The notes under the pieces are model-generated. The model searched no databases. It was not told the origin of the DNA and was given only the letters and a program-made list of their open reading frames with translations. Position numbers and translations under genes: made by a program. A DNA stretch of 64,000 nt from Mesorhizobium shangrilense (GTDB lineage Bacteria; Pseudomonadota; Alphaproteobacteria; Rhizobiales; Rhizobiaceae), in the NCBI RefSeq assembly GCF_040537815.1, contig NZ_JBEWSZ010000001.1:3410001-3474000 (forward strand), read 5' to 3'. Below are positions 16,073 through 24,786 of this stretch, in pieces (within the stretch, counting starts at the first letter, position 1; every line of letters begins with the position of its first letter).

Positions 16073-16119
16073 GCATGTCGTTCTCCCAAAAAACCCGGAG
16101 CCACTTTTGGGCGACATGC
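16073..16119. repeat. Extragenic palindromic repeat
   Basis: GCATGTCG at 16073-16080 followed by TTCTCCCAAAA is mirrored by TTTTGGG and CGACATGC at 16112-16119. I recall similar ATGCATGTCGTTCTCCCAAAA elements as frequent between Mesorhizobium genes. It lies between the MocR gene and a pseudogene. Confidence 0.55.
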
Positions 16120-16188
16120 GTTGCTTAGATCAAGAGCCATAACTCGGACCAGCCGGCAGGCTGGTTGGCGGAGGATGCGAGCCTCACC

Positions 16189-16597
16189 ATGACCACTGAT
16201 GCCAAGACCGATTTCTGGCGAGAAACCCACTACAATTTCACCCGGGACAGCGGTCATTTCCTCGGCTTTCCGGCGACTGACGACTTCACCGCCAGGATTC
16301 GCATCCAGGGCGAATTTCGTACCCTGTGATCAAGCAGGCCTCATGGTTCGTATCGACGAGAAACGCTGGGTCAAGACCGGCGTGGAGTTCACCGATGGCG
16401 AACTCTTCCTCAGCACCGTCATCACCGACGGCAAGTCCGACTGGTCGGTTTCGCAGCCCTTCAAGGAACTGGAGGACTTCCACATCCGGGTGACGCTTGC
16501 CGGGGGCGCTATGCGCATTCAAGCTTCGCGGGACGGAAAATTCTGGCCGCTGTTGCGCCTCGCGCCCTTCCCGGTTGCCGCCTCTTACGCGGTCGGC
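16189..16597 (+). pseudogene. DUF1349 (YesU-like) protein, frameshifted
   Basis: The ATG at 16189 starts a typical DUF1349 N-terminus (DFWRETHYNFTRDSGHF, then DDFTARIRIQGEFRTL) that stops at 16327-16329. The match resumes at once in another frame as DQAGLMVRIDEKRWVKTGVE through WSVSQPF and LAPFPVAASYAVG (to about 16597). About two bases appear to be missing, where a Tyr codon is expected between Leu and Asp. The usual C-terminal part after AVG is not recognisable in any frame, so the 3' end is damaged too. The family is a concanavalin-like fold of unclear function. Confidence 0.75.
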
Positions 16598-16702
16598 GGC
16601 GGGGCCGGAAGGAGGCTGTCCGTTTTTGGAGTGCCCGGGCTGGATGCCTCCACTTCTATCAGCCTCTTCAAGCGAGGCGATCGCGCGAGCCACGCTCCGG
16701 CC

Positions 16703-17470
16703 TCAGTGGTAGTAGATGCCGCCGTCGACGTTGAGCGACTGGCCGGTGACGAAGGCCGACAGGTCCGACGCGAAGAACAGCACCGGCCCGACGACGTCCT
16801 CCGGCGCGCCCAGACGCTTCAGCGCTGCGACATCTTCCCAATGGCGGATGGCCGCCTCACTGCCGAGATTGTTCTTGCCCATCTCGGTCAGGATGATGCC
16901 GGGGCAGATGGCATTGACGGTGACGCCGTCCATGCCGACCTCCTGCGCCAGCACACGGGTGAGCGTGATCACCACCGATTTCGTCGCCGCGTAGTGACCT
17001 TGCGTCGGCACGCCCTGGCGGCCGGCGATTGAGGCGATGTTGATCACCCTGCCCGATTTCCTGGCGCGCATATGTGGCAGCACGGCCTGGCACATCATCA
17101 GCACGCCCTTGGCGTTGATGTCGAAATGCGCATCCCAGCTGGCCTCGTCGAGGTCCTGAAGCAGGCTGGGCTTCAGGATGCCGGCATTGTTGACCAGCAC
17201 GTCGATGCTGCCGGCCGCTTCGAGCAGCGCCTGCGCTGTTGCCTCGATCTCGCGCTTCTTGCTGACGTCCATTGTGTAAACATAGGCCTTGCCGCCGGCC
17301 GCCTCGATCTCCGCCTTGGTTACGGCAAGCTCTGCGGCCTGCGACGGCAGGTCGGTGACGGCGACGTCGAAGCCTGCGTCGGCTAGCCCCTTGGCGAGCG
17401 CCCTGCCGATACCGCGGCTGGCGCCAGTGACGAGAGCCGTCTTGCCCTTGGCCTCAGGAAGAATGGTCAT
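16703..17470 (-). CDS. SDR family NAD(P)-dependent oxidoreductase
   Basis: 255 residues, classical short-chain dehydrogenase. It has the TGASRGIGRAL nucleotide loop, NNAG, a Ser-Tyr-Lys set (ASIAG, HYAATK), and PGIILTEM. The end GQSLNVDGGIYYH is typical. The ATG overlaps the PfkB kinase stop (ATGA), so it is the last gene of the sugar/polyol operon. It probably interconverts a sugar or polyol intermediate; it is related to but distinct from the SDR that heads the operon. Confidence 0.9.
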   Translation of the reverse strand: MTILPEAKGKTALVTGASRGIGRALAKGLADAGFDVAVTDLPSQAAELAVTKAEIEAAGGKAYVYTMDVSKKREIEATAQALLEAAGSIDVLVNNAGILKPSLLQDLDEASWDAHFDINAKGVLMMCQAVLPHMRARKSGRVINIASIAGRQGVPTQGHYAATKSVVITLTRVLAQEVGMDGVTVNAICPGIILTEMGKNNLGSEAAIRHWEDVAALKRLGAPEDVVGPVLFFASDLSAFVTGQSLNVDGGIYYH

Positions 17471-18432
17471 GCTGCTTGCACCTTTGATGTCTTGACCGGA
17501 AGTGAATTCATCGCCGCGACCGTGTCGTCGAATGAAACGAGTTTGCCGTCGGAGCCGAGCCCCATCGCCACCTTGGCGGCGACGGCGCTGGCGAAGCGAG
17601 CTGACTGTTTAAGGTCCCAGCCCTTGACGATGCCGACGATGATGCCGGCGGTGAAGGAATCGCCGCAGCCGGTGGTGTCGAAGACCTCGACGTCGAAGGC
17701 CGGCAGGTGAAAATCCTCGCCATGCTGCGGCGAGACATGCACGCCATCGGCGCCGAGGGTCAGGATGCAGTTCTTCACGCCCCTCGCCTTGAAGAAGGCG
17801 GCAACGCGGGCCGGATCCCGGTCGTGCGCCATCTCGCCGGCTTCGTCGATGCTAGGCACGAAATAGTCGATGTAAGGTAGGCACGGCTCGACCAGCTTCC
17901 AGGTCTCCGGCGTCGCCTGGATGAGATCGAAGGTTGTGATGCGGCCGAGCTCCTTGGCGCGCTTCAACAGCTTGACTGTCGGCGCGCCATCGAAACGCTT
18001 CAACAGGCCGGTGCCGCCGACATGGACGACGGAGGCGTCGAGTGCGGCATCAAGATCGGCATCGGCGACTTCGAACAAGGTGGCGGTGCCCGGCACATGC
18101 AATGCCGGACGCTCACCGTTCGGCCGCACCGGCAGGATGGTGGAGGAGGTCTGGACGCTGCCGTCGCGGCGCACCAGGCCGCACTCCAGGCCATATTTCC
18201 TCAGCTTGGCGAGGAACCAGTCCCCCATATCGTCGGTGCCGAGCGTGGTGACGGCCCGCGTCTTCAGCCCGAGGATGGCGCAATCCATGCCGGTCGCGCC
18301 GGCCGTGCCGGCGACCGTCATGCGGATCTCCTCGATATAGTCGGCCCGGCCGCCCTCGGGGATACGCGACACCGGCCGTCCCAGAATGTCCAGGACATAG
18401 AAGCCGATCGAGCTGACGTCGAATTGTGGCAT
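17467..18432 (-). CDS. PfkB-family carbohydrate kinase
   Basis: 321 residues from the ATG at 18432; a TTG eight codons upstream overlaps the permease stop and lacks a ribosome-binding site. Ribokinase-like features include an N-terminal GGRADYIEE...AGTAG segment, NGERPALHVPG, and the C-terminal anion hole with catalytic base DTTGCGDSFTAG (Asp258). It transfers phosphate from ATP to a sugar or sugar derivative. Together with the class II aldolase and two SDRs upstream it suggests a route of oxidation, phosphorylation and aldol cleavage. Confidence 0.9.
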   Translation of the reverse strand: MPQFDVSSIGFYVLDILGRPVSRIPEGGRADYIEEIRMTVAGTAGATGMDCAILGLKTRAVTTLGTDDMGDWFLAKLRKYGLECGLVRRDGSVQTSSTILPVRPNGERPALHVPGTATLFEVADADLDAALDASVVHVGGTGLLKRFDGAPTVKLLKRAKELGRITTFDLIQATPETWKLVEPCLPYIDYFVPSIDEAGEMAHDRDPARVAAFFKARGVKNCILTLGADGVHVSPQHGEDFHLPAFDVEVFDTTGCGDSFTAGIIVGIVKGWDLKQSARFASAVAAKVAMGLGSDGKLVSFDDTVAAMNSLPVKTSKVQAA

Positions 18433-18452
18433 GGTTGGCTGACCTTTCGAAC

Positions 18453-19436
18453 TCAATGGTTAGCGCGGCGCAGGCCGAAGCTCACGGCCAGCACCAGGAA
18501 GACCAGCACGCCGATGCCGACCTGCTGCCAGTAGAAATTCCAGCCGACGAGCAGCAACCCGTTCTTGACGATGGCGAGCAGCAGGACACCGAGCAGCGTG
18601 CCGACCACCGAGGGCTTGCGCTCACGGCTCAGCGTCGTGCCGATGAAGGTGGCGCCGATGGCGTCGAGCAGGAAGGCGTTGCCGGAGAGCGGCACGTAAG
18701 ACTTGACCGTTGCTGACAGCAGGATACCGGTGACGCCGGCAAGCAGCGCGCACAGCACATGCACCATCGACAGTTCGCGCGGTACGCGGATGCCGGAGTA
18801 CCACGCGACGCCCGGCTGCGCGCCCATCGCCTGCACATAGCGGCCGAAGACAGAGCGGTGCAGCAAGACATGGACCGCGATGGCTGAGACGATCAGCACG
18901 ATCACCGGTGTCGGCACGCCGAAGAGCGCGGTGCGGGCGATGGCGTTGAACTGGTCGGCGGCATAGCCGCTGGTGAGGTAGATCGGCTGGCCGCCGCTGG
19001 TGGCAAGCTGCTGTGTGCTCTGGCCAATGAACAGCACGCCAAGTGTTGCCAGGAACGGACTGATGTTGAGCCTGGTGATGAGGATGGCGTTGAGGATGCC
19101 GACGACCAGGGCAGCACCCAGGCCGCCACCGACGCCGACCACGCCGCTGTAACCGGCAGCCAAGAGCATCACGAAGACCATGCTCGCCATGTCGACGGAC
19201 ACGCCGACCGAAAGATCGATACCGCCGGACGAGATGACAATGGTGAGCCCGAGCGCCACGATCGCCAGCATGACGACATTGTTGACCAACACGTTGAAGA
19301 GGTTCGCCGGCGTCAGGAAGGTCGGGCTCGCCACCGCGAAGAAAATGACGATCGCAGCAAAAGCGATGAGCACGCTGTATTTGGCAAGGAAGGCGCGCAG
19401 GCCCACCTTGGGACTGTCGTTGGCCGAGACGCTCAT
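18453..19436 (-). CDS. RbsC-like ABC transporter permease
   Basis: 327 residues from the ATG at 19436, which overlaps the upstream permease stop (ATGA); a much longer open frame upstream only shadows that gene. It has about ten hydrophobic stretches and the family blocks VISSGGIDLSVGVSVDMAS and LDAIGATFIGTTLSRERKPSV. It is one of two permeases of this importer. Confidence 0.92.
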   Translation of the reverse strand: MSVSANDSPKVGLRAFLAKYSVLIAFAAIVIFFAVASPTFLTPANLFNVLVNNVVMLAIVALGLTIVISSGGIDLSVGVSVDMASMVFVMLLAAGYSGVVGVGGGLGAALVVGILNAILITRLNISPFLATLGVLFIGQSTQQLATSGGQPIYLTSGYAADQFNAIARTALFGVPTPVIVLIVSAIAVHVLLHRSVFGRYVQAMGAQPGVAWYSGIRVPRELSMVHVLCALLAGVTGILLSATVKSYVPLSGNAFLLDAIGATFIGTTLSRERKPSVVGTLLGVLLLAIVKNGLLLVGWNFYWQQVGIGVLVFLVLAVSFGLRRANH

Positions 19437-20464
19437 CGTGACCCCTCCGAACCGCGAGCAAAGGATGTGATGGCGACCACCAGCAGGATCAACGCGCCCT
19501 GCACGCCGTTGACCCAGTAGCTCGAGACGTTGAGCAACTGGAAGCCGTTGGCGAGCAGGCCGATGAACAGCACGCTGAGCAGCGTGCCGCCCATGGTCGG
19601 CACGAAGCGGCGGGAAAAGACGGTGCCGAGCAAGGCCGCCGCCAGCACCGACAAAAGCAGTTCGCCGGAGCCGGGCGTGCTGGCCGAGAGCCGCGAAACG
19701 GTGAGGATGCTTGCCACCGCCGCGCAGAAGCCGCTCAGCACATAGGTGAATGATACATAGAAGGGGACGCTGAGGCCGGCCGCGCGCGCGGCCTCGGGAT
19801 GGCCGCCGACCGCGTAAAGCCGAAGCCCGAAGGCGGTGCCGTGAATGATCACGATCATGATCGCGGAGAAGACGATCAGCGCCCAGGCAAGCGCGGAGAT
19901 GCCGAGGAAACTGCCTGAAACCAGGAAGCCGAGCAGCGGGGAGGATGCGCCGACGACCGTGTTCTGAGTGAGCGTGAGTTCCATGCCGGCGGCGACGTTG
20001 AGCACGGCAAGCGTCGCCAGCAGCGGCAGGATGCCGAGACCGACCACGGCAAGGGCATTCAGCGCGCCGACCACCATGCCGACGGCGACGGCCGCCAGCA
20101 CCGAAAGGAAGTCGCCATAGCCCATCGACAGCAGCGTCGCGTAGACGGCCGCACAAAGCCCCATATTGGCGGCGATCGACAGGTCGATGCCGCCTTCGGT
20201 GACATCGGAGCCGCCGCCGATGATGACGGACGTCATGCCATAGGCGAGCACGCCCAGGATCGCCGACTGCTCGACGACATTGATCAGGTTGAAGGTCGAG
20301 GTGAAGCCCGGCGCGAAGACGACGAAATAGGCCATGATCGCGGCGAAGGCGGCAATGGCGCCGAGCCGCACGACGAGGGTGGCGAAGCGCCGGCCGGCAC
20401 TTTTGCCTGTGGCGCTGGTTTCGTCGGACACGCCGGCTTCGACGTGGACAGTTGTCGCGCTCAT
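19433..20464 (-). CDS. RbsC-like ABC transporter permease
   Basis: 343 residues, multi-pass, with the BPD_transp_2 motif GGGSDVTEGGIDLSIAANMG and SVLAAALLGTVFSRRFVPTMGG near the C-terminus. The ATG overlaps the ATPase stop by 4 bases. Pairs with the permease at 18453-19436. Confidence 0.92.
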   Translation of the reverse strand: MSATTVHVEAGVSDETSATGKSAGRRFATLVVRLGAIAAFAAIMAYFVVFAPGFTSTFNLINVVEQSAILGVLAYGMTSVIIGGGSDVTEGGIDLSIAANMGLCAAVYATLLSMGYGDFLSVLAAVAVGMVVGALNALAVVGLGILPLLATLAVLNVAAGMELTLTQNTVVGASSPLLGFLVSGSFLGISALAWALIVFSAIMIVIIHGTAFGLRLYAVGGHPEAARAAGLSVPFYVSFTYVLSGFCAAVASILTVSRLSASTPGSGELLLSVLAAALLGTVFSRRFVPTMGGTLLSVLFIGLLANGFQLLNVSSYWVNGVQGALILLVVAITSFARGSEGSR

Positions 20465-21987
20465 GCCGCTACTCCATCAGCGTTCGAGCGGGCGCCGGAC
20501 GAAGCCGCGAGCAGCGCGTCGCTGTTCATCGACGGGCCGGAGAAGGTGCCGGCAAGCCGGCCGCGATAGACGACCAGCACCCGGTCGCAGACGCCGACAA
20601 GTTCGAGCAGGTCGGACGACAGAAGCAGGATCGCCGCGCCCTCGCCCGCCAGCCGGTTCAACAGATTGTAGATCTCGACCTTGGCGCCGACATCGACGGC
20701 CACCGTCGGCTCGTCCAGAACATAGACGCGCGACTGGCAGCTCAGCCATTTGGCGATCGCCACCTTCTGCTGGTTGCCGCCGGAGAGCTCGCGCACCAGG
20801 GCGTCGCGATGCGGTGTCTTGATCGACAGTTCCTTGATCAGGCCGTCGACAGCCTGGTTCTCGCTGCCGCGGCTGACCAGACCGTTCTTGGAATAACGGC
20901 GCAGGCTGGCAAGCGAAATATTTTCGCGCACCGACAGGCCGAGCGCTACGCCGTGCGCGCGACGATCCTCCGGCAGCATGGCTATGCCGTCACGCACCGC
21001 CTTGACCGGCGTCGACAGCGACAACTGCTTGCCCTCGACCTTGATCGAGCCGCCATCGGCGGTCTTGAGGCCGAACAGACACTGCACGATTTCCTTGGCG
21101 CCGGATCCAAGGAGGCCGGTGAGGCCGACGATCTCGCCGGCGCGAACGTTGAAGCCGATGTTTTCGAAACCGCCACCAAGCCGCAAATTGGCGACTTCGA
21201 GCACCGGCGCGCCCAACGTGACCGAACGCTTGGGAAACATCTCGCCGACATCGCGGGCGATCATCATCGATATGATCTCGTCGATCGATGTCTCACGCGG
21301 GTCGACCGTGCCGACATCGGTGCCGTTGCGCATCACCGTGACGCGGTCACAGAGCTTTTCGATTTCCTGCATGTAGTGGGAAATAAAGACCACGGCGATG
21401 CCGTCGTCGCGCAGCCGGCGCAGCACATCGAACAGGCTGTCGACCTCGCGTTTGACAAGGGCCGCCGTCGGCTCGTCGAGCACCAGCACAGACGCTTTCT
21501 GCGCCAGCGCCCGCGTGATCTGCACCACTTTCTGCTGTGCCGTGGTCAGGTCCTTGACCAGGGTTCCCGCCGGCAATTCCATGCCGAAGAACCGCTTCAA
21601 CAAATCGGCCGCCTTGCGCTCCATGCCCCGGCGGCTGACGAACGGGCCGAGGCCGATTTCGTGGCCGAGGAACACGGCCTCACCCACCGTCGCGGTCGGC
21701 ACCAGCAGCCTGTCCTGATGGATGAAATGCACGCCGAGCTTTTCCACCGATGCCGGCGACAGCGAGGTCACGGTCTCGCCATTGATGACGATGGTGCCGC
21801 TGTCCGGCCTGATGATGCCGGCCAGCACCTTGATGATCGTCGACTTGCCAGCGCCGTTCTGGCCGACAAGGCCGAGGATCGAGCCGCGCGCGACCTCGAG
21901 GTTCGCGTTCTCCAGCGCCCGCACCGGACCGAACCGCTTCGATATGTCCGTCATCGATACAGCAATTTCACGCTTTGCTGTCTGCAT
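20461..21987 (-). CDS. Sugar-type (RbsA-like) ABC transporter ATP-binding protein
   Basis: 508 residues from ATG 21987 (upstream open frame lacks similarity). The first ATPase has GQNGAGKST and VLVLDEPTAAL; its signature reads LTTAQQK. The second has GSGAKE in place of Walker A (normal degeneration), LSGGNQQKVAIAKWL and VLDEPTVAVDVG. It energises the importer formed by the two adjacent permeases and the binding protein at 22058-23059. Confidence 0.93.
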   Translation of the reverse strand: MQTAKREIAVSMTDISKRFGPVRALENANLEVARGSILGLVGQNGAGKSTIIKVLAGIIRPDSGTIVINGETVTSLSPASVEKLGVHFIHQDRLLVPTATVGEAVFLGHEIGLGPFVSRRGMERKAADLLKRFFGMELPAGTLVKDLTTAQQKVVQITRALAQKASVLVLDEPTAALVKREVDSLFDVLRRLRDDGIAVVFISHYMQEIEKLCDRVTVMRNGTDVGTVDPRETSIDEIISMMIARDVGEMFPKRSVTLGAPVLEVANLRLGGGFENIGFNVRAGEIVGLTGLLGSGAKEIVQCLFGLKTADGGSIKVEGKQLSLSTPVKAVRDGIAMLPEDRRAHGVALGLSVRENISLASLRRYSKNGLVSRGSENQAVDGLIKELSIKTPHRDALVRELSGGNQQKVAIAKWLSCQSRVYVLDEPTVAVDVGAKVEIYNLLNRLAGEGAAILLLSSDLLELVGVCDRVLVVYRGRLAGTFSGPSMNSDALLAASSGARSNADGVAA

Positions 21988-22057
21988 GGCCGTCAATCCT
22001 GGTTGATGGTGGCGGGCGGCCATTTCCCTGGGATGGCTGCCCGCTGTTTCGTTCCGC

Positions 22058-23059
22058 CTATTTAACGCCTGCCTTTTCGGCGGCGTCGAGGAACAGCTTT
22101 CCTTTTTCGGCGGCATTTTCCTTGTTGATCAGCACCGCGGGCACGAAGGTGAAGGGCGCAACCTTCTGGCCGGCAAGATATCTGGCAGCATTGTCAACCG
22201 ATGTCTTGCCGATCTCATAGGGCTGCTGCGCGGCCACTGCGCCTGCCGACGACTTCGGATCCATCACCATCTTGATGACTTCCGGGCTGCCGTCGATGCC
22301 GTAGGTCTTGACCTCGTTGCGGCCGGCGGCCTCGACCGCCTGCGTGGCGCCGATCTGCGGCACGTCCCAGCAGGCCCACACCGCGCCGATCGAGCCCTTC
22401 TCGGGCGACTTGGTCAGCATGTCCGTCACGTTGGAATAGGCGCTCTGCACGGTGTTCGGGATGACGTCGCGCAGTTCCGGCTCGACGATCTTCACATCCG
22501 GGAACGAAGTCAGCACATATTTCAGCTGGTCGTAGCGGATCTTGCAGACCGGCACGCTGTAGAAGCCGTTGAAGACCAGCACATTGCCCTTGCCGCCCAT
22601 GTCGGCGACCATCTGCAGCGCGATCTCGGCGCCGATGTTGTAGTTGTTGGACGTGGTGTTGTTGATGGCGTGCGGCGTCGCGGTGTCGACCGTGAACAGC
22701 GGGATGCCGGCATCGCGGATCTTCTGCAGCCACGGGTTCAGCACTTCGAGATTGCCGAGCTGCTCGATGATGGCGTCGGGCTTCTGTGCGATGAGCGTCT
22801 GCAGTTGCGCGATCTGCTGCTGGTCCTTGCGGCCGGCGTCGAGCGCGATCACTTCGCCGCCGAGTTCCTTGACACGGTCCTGGATGCCCTTGAACGCCAT
22901 CAGGTCCCAATAGTGGTCGGTGCCGATAGCGGACACGCCGATGCGCTTGCCCTTGAGCGACAGTTCCTCGGCACTTGCGCCTGAGATGGCAGCCAGGCTG
23001 CAAGCCGCCGCCAATCCCAAAGCAAGCGCCTTGACGAGGCCTTTCATGGATCCGGTCAT
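22058..23059 (-). CDS. Sugar-type periplasmic substrate-binding protein (RbsB-like)
   Basis: 333 residues with a signal peptide ending in SGASA-E. The mature part is a type 1 periplasmic binding fold (KRIGVSAIGTDHYWDLMAF, KPDAIIEQLGN, IPLFTVDTATPH, GNVLVFNGFYS, GAVWACWDVPQIG). The first ATG lies only two bases after GGGAGG; the second ATG at 23047, four codons on, gives a normal signal peptide start and may be the true one. It lies between the aldolase and the ATPase in the operon. The ligand is likely a sugar or polyol. Confidence 0.9.
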   Translation of the reverse strand: MTGSMKGLVKALALGLAAACSLAAISGASAEELSLKGKRIGVSAIGTDHYWDLMAFKGIQDRVKELGGEVIALDAGRKDQQQIAQLQTLIAQKPDAIIEQLGNLEVLNPWLQKIRDAGIPLFTVDTATPHAINNTTSNNYNIGAEIALQMVADMGGKGNVLVFNGFYSVPVCKIRYDQLKYVLTSFPDVKIVEPELRDVIPNTVQSAYSNVTDMLTKSPEKGSIGAVWACWDVPQIGATQAVEAAGRNEVKTYGIDGSPEVIKMVMDPKSSAGAVAAQQPYEIGKTSVDNAARYLAGQKVAPFTFVPAVLINKENAAEKGKLFLDAAEKAGVK

Positions 23060-23122
23060 TTCATTTCCTCCCTTGTTGATCGCTCCGGGCCTTCCCGGAG
23101 GATTGTGTCAGATGGCCGCCGC

Positions 23123-23782
23123 TCAGGCAGCAGCCTCCTTGTCGCGCAGGCCGTAGCTGGCCATGCGCTTGATGACGTTTTCGATCTCCTCCTCGGACAG
23201 GATCGGCGGCTCGCCGATCTGCAGGGCGCCGTGATACTGCCGCGCCAGCGTTTCAACCTCGACCGCCAGCCACATCGCCTGGCTGAGGCTGGAACCGACC
23301 GCGATCATGCCGTGCTGTGCGAGCAGGCAGGCCTTGCGGTCGCGCAGCGCCTCCACCGCATGCGCCGAAAGCTCCGCCGTGCCGAAGGTGGCATAAGGGG
23401 CGCAGCGAATGTCGCTGCCGCCGGCGACCGCCACCATGTAATGGATCGCCGGTATCTTCCTGCCCATGATGGCGATGGTCGTGCAATAGGTCGGATGCGC
23501 GTGGACGACCGCGTTGACCTCGGGCCGCGCCTTCATGATGTCGAGATGGAAACGCCATTCGCTCGACGGCGGCAGGCGCCCGTCGACCTCGCCGTCCCAG
23601 GCCATGAAGACGATGTCCTCGGGCACCAGCGTATCGTAAGGCGTGCTGGTCGGCGAGATCAGCATGCCCTCGCCATGGCGCCGGCTGACATTGCCTGAGG
23701 TGCCCTGGTTGATGCCCAGCGCGTTCATCTTGAGGCAGGCATCGATGATTGCCTGGCGTGCCTCTAGGTCCGAAACGGTCAT
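23123..23782 (-). CDS. Class II aldolase (L-fuculose-phosphate aldolase-like)
   Basis: 219 residues from ATG 23782. Zn-aldolase residues line up with E. coli FucA at a constant offset of two: Glu75 (SSEW), His94 and His96 (VVHAHPT), His157 (QHGMI). The phosphate-binding segment NQGTSGNVS is also present. Such enzymes split a ketose-1-phosphate to dihydroxyacetone phosphate and an aldehyde. With the PfkB kinase and SDRs of this operon, a polyol-to-ketose-to-ketose-phosphate route is likely. The exact sugar is not clear. Confidence 0.9.
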   Translation of the reverse strand: MTVSDLEARQAIIDACLKMNALGINQGTSGNVSRRHGEGMLISPTSTPYDTLVPEDIVFMAWDGEVDGRLPPSSEWRFHLDIMKARPEVNAVVHAHPTYCTTIAIMGRKIPAIHYMVAVAGGSDIRCAPYATFGTAELSAHAVEALRDRKACLLAQHGMIAVGSSLSQAMWLAVEVETLARQYHGALQIGEPPILSEEEIENVIKRMASYGLRDKEAAA

Positions 23783-23809
23783 GCGATATTCCAATCCTTG
23801 CTCGGCCCG

Positions 23810-24586
23810 TCACCAGGCCGTGTAGCCGCCATCGATCGACAGGATCGCGCCGGTGACGTAGCTCGACGCCGGCGAGGCGAGAAACAGGATCGCCGAAGCG
23901 ATCTCGTGCGGCTCGCCGAGCCGGCCCATCGGCGTCATGTCGATCCAGGTGTTGAAGAGTTCGGGGCGCTCGCGCATTTTCAGCGTCATCTCGGTGCCGA
24001 CATAGCCCGGCGCCAGGGCGTTCACGCGTACGCCCGATTTCGCCCATTCGACGGCGAGCGCCTTGGTCATCATGTGCACGGCGCCCTTGCTCACCATGTA
24101 GGAGGGCGCGGTCTGGGGACGGTTGATGATCAGGCCCGACATCGAGCCGAGATTGACGATCGAGCCCTTGTTGCGGGCGACCATCGAGCGGCCGAAAGCG
24201 CGCGAGACCCAGTAGACGCCGTTGACGTTGACATCCATCACCAGGCGCCATTCCTCGTCCGATGTGTCGAGCGCGGTGTTGAGGCGGGCGATGCCGGCGC
24301 TGTTGACCAGTATGTCGACCTGGCCGAAATCGCTGACGATCCGGGCGGCCATCGCTTCGACGGCTTGCGGATCGGTGACGTCCAGCACGCGGCCGTCGAC
24401 GCTTGCGACACCGGCCGCCGCAAGCTCGTCGGCGGCGGCTTTCAGCCCTTCGGCATTCATGTCGAGAAGGACGATGCGCGCGCCGCAAGTGCCAAGCGCC
24501 TTGGCGGCCTCCAAGCCGATGCCGCTGGCGCCGCCGGTGACGACGGCAACTTCGCCCGTCAGGTCGAATTGCGACCGGTAATCCAC
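23810..24586 (-). CDS. SDR family oxidoreductase (polyol/sugar dehydrogenase-like)
   Basis: 258 residues from GTG 24586 with GGAGG 6 bases upstream; the frame stays open to 24712 without family similarity. It has TGGASGIGLEAAKAL, DILVNSAGIARL, a YMVSKGA active site, and PGYVGTEMT. The end ILSIDGGYTAW is typical of polyol dehydrogenases. It is the first gene of the operon (SDR, aldolase, binding protein, ATPase, two permeases, kinase, SDR) and lies just behind the GGTTATAACC palindrome. Confidence 0.92.
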   Translation of the reverse strand: MDYRSQFDLTGEVAVVTGGASGIGLEAAKALGTCGARIVLLDMNAEGLKAAADELAAAGVASVDGRVLDVTDPQAVEAMAARIVSDFGQVDILVNSAGIARLNTALDTSDEEWRLVMDVNVNGVYWVSRAFGRSMVARNKGSIVNLGSMSGLIINRPQTAPSYMVSKGAVHMMTKALAVEWAKSGVRVNALAPGYVGTEMTLKMRERPELFNTWIDMTPMGRLGEPHEIASAILFLASPASSYVTGAILSIDGGYTAW

Positions 24587-24743
24587 GCAAATCCTCCATC
24601 GGGACCAGGCTTGCACGCGGGCAAAATCTTCCCCTCGCCGCCAAGGCGGCGTCGCAAGCCGATCGATCCTGATAATGCCTCCAGGGTCAGGCTCCTCCCG
24701 ACCCCATGACAAGGACGTTACAGAAGCTTCCTGGGTGCGTCAA

Positions 24744-24759
24744 TCTGGTTATAACCAGA
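24744..24759. promoter_or_regulatory. 16-bp perfect palindrome, candidate GntR operator (site 1)
   Basis: TCTGGTTATAACCAGA is a perfect palindrome in the 200-base gap upstream of the sugar operon and just downstream of the GntR gene. A near copy (14 of 16 bases) recurs at 30985-31000. The GT-N4-AC core resembles sites of HutC/UTRA-type GntR regulators. Confidence 0.7.
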
Positions 24760-24786
24760 AAACGGATTCTTTTTCACGGATGTGAT

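Noticed and set aside
18453..20156. Single 567-codon permease from 20156
   Set aside because: The first half is a shadow of the other permease gene; the real start is ATG 19436 with a 4-base overlap.
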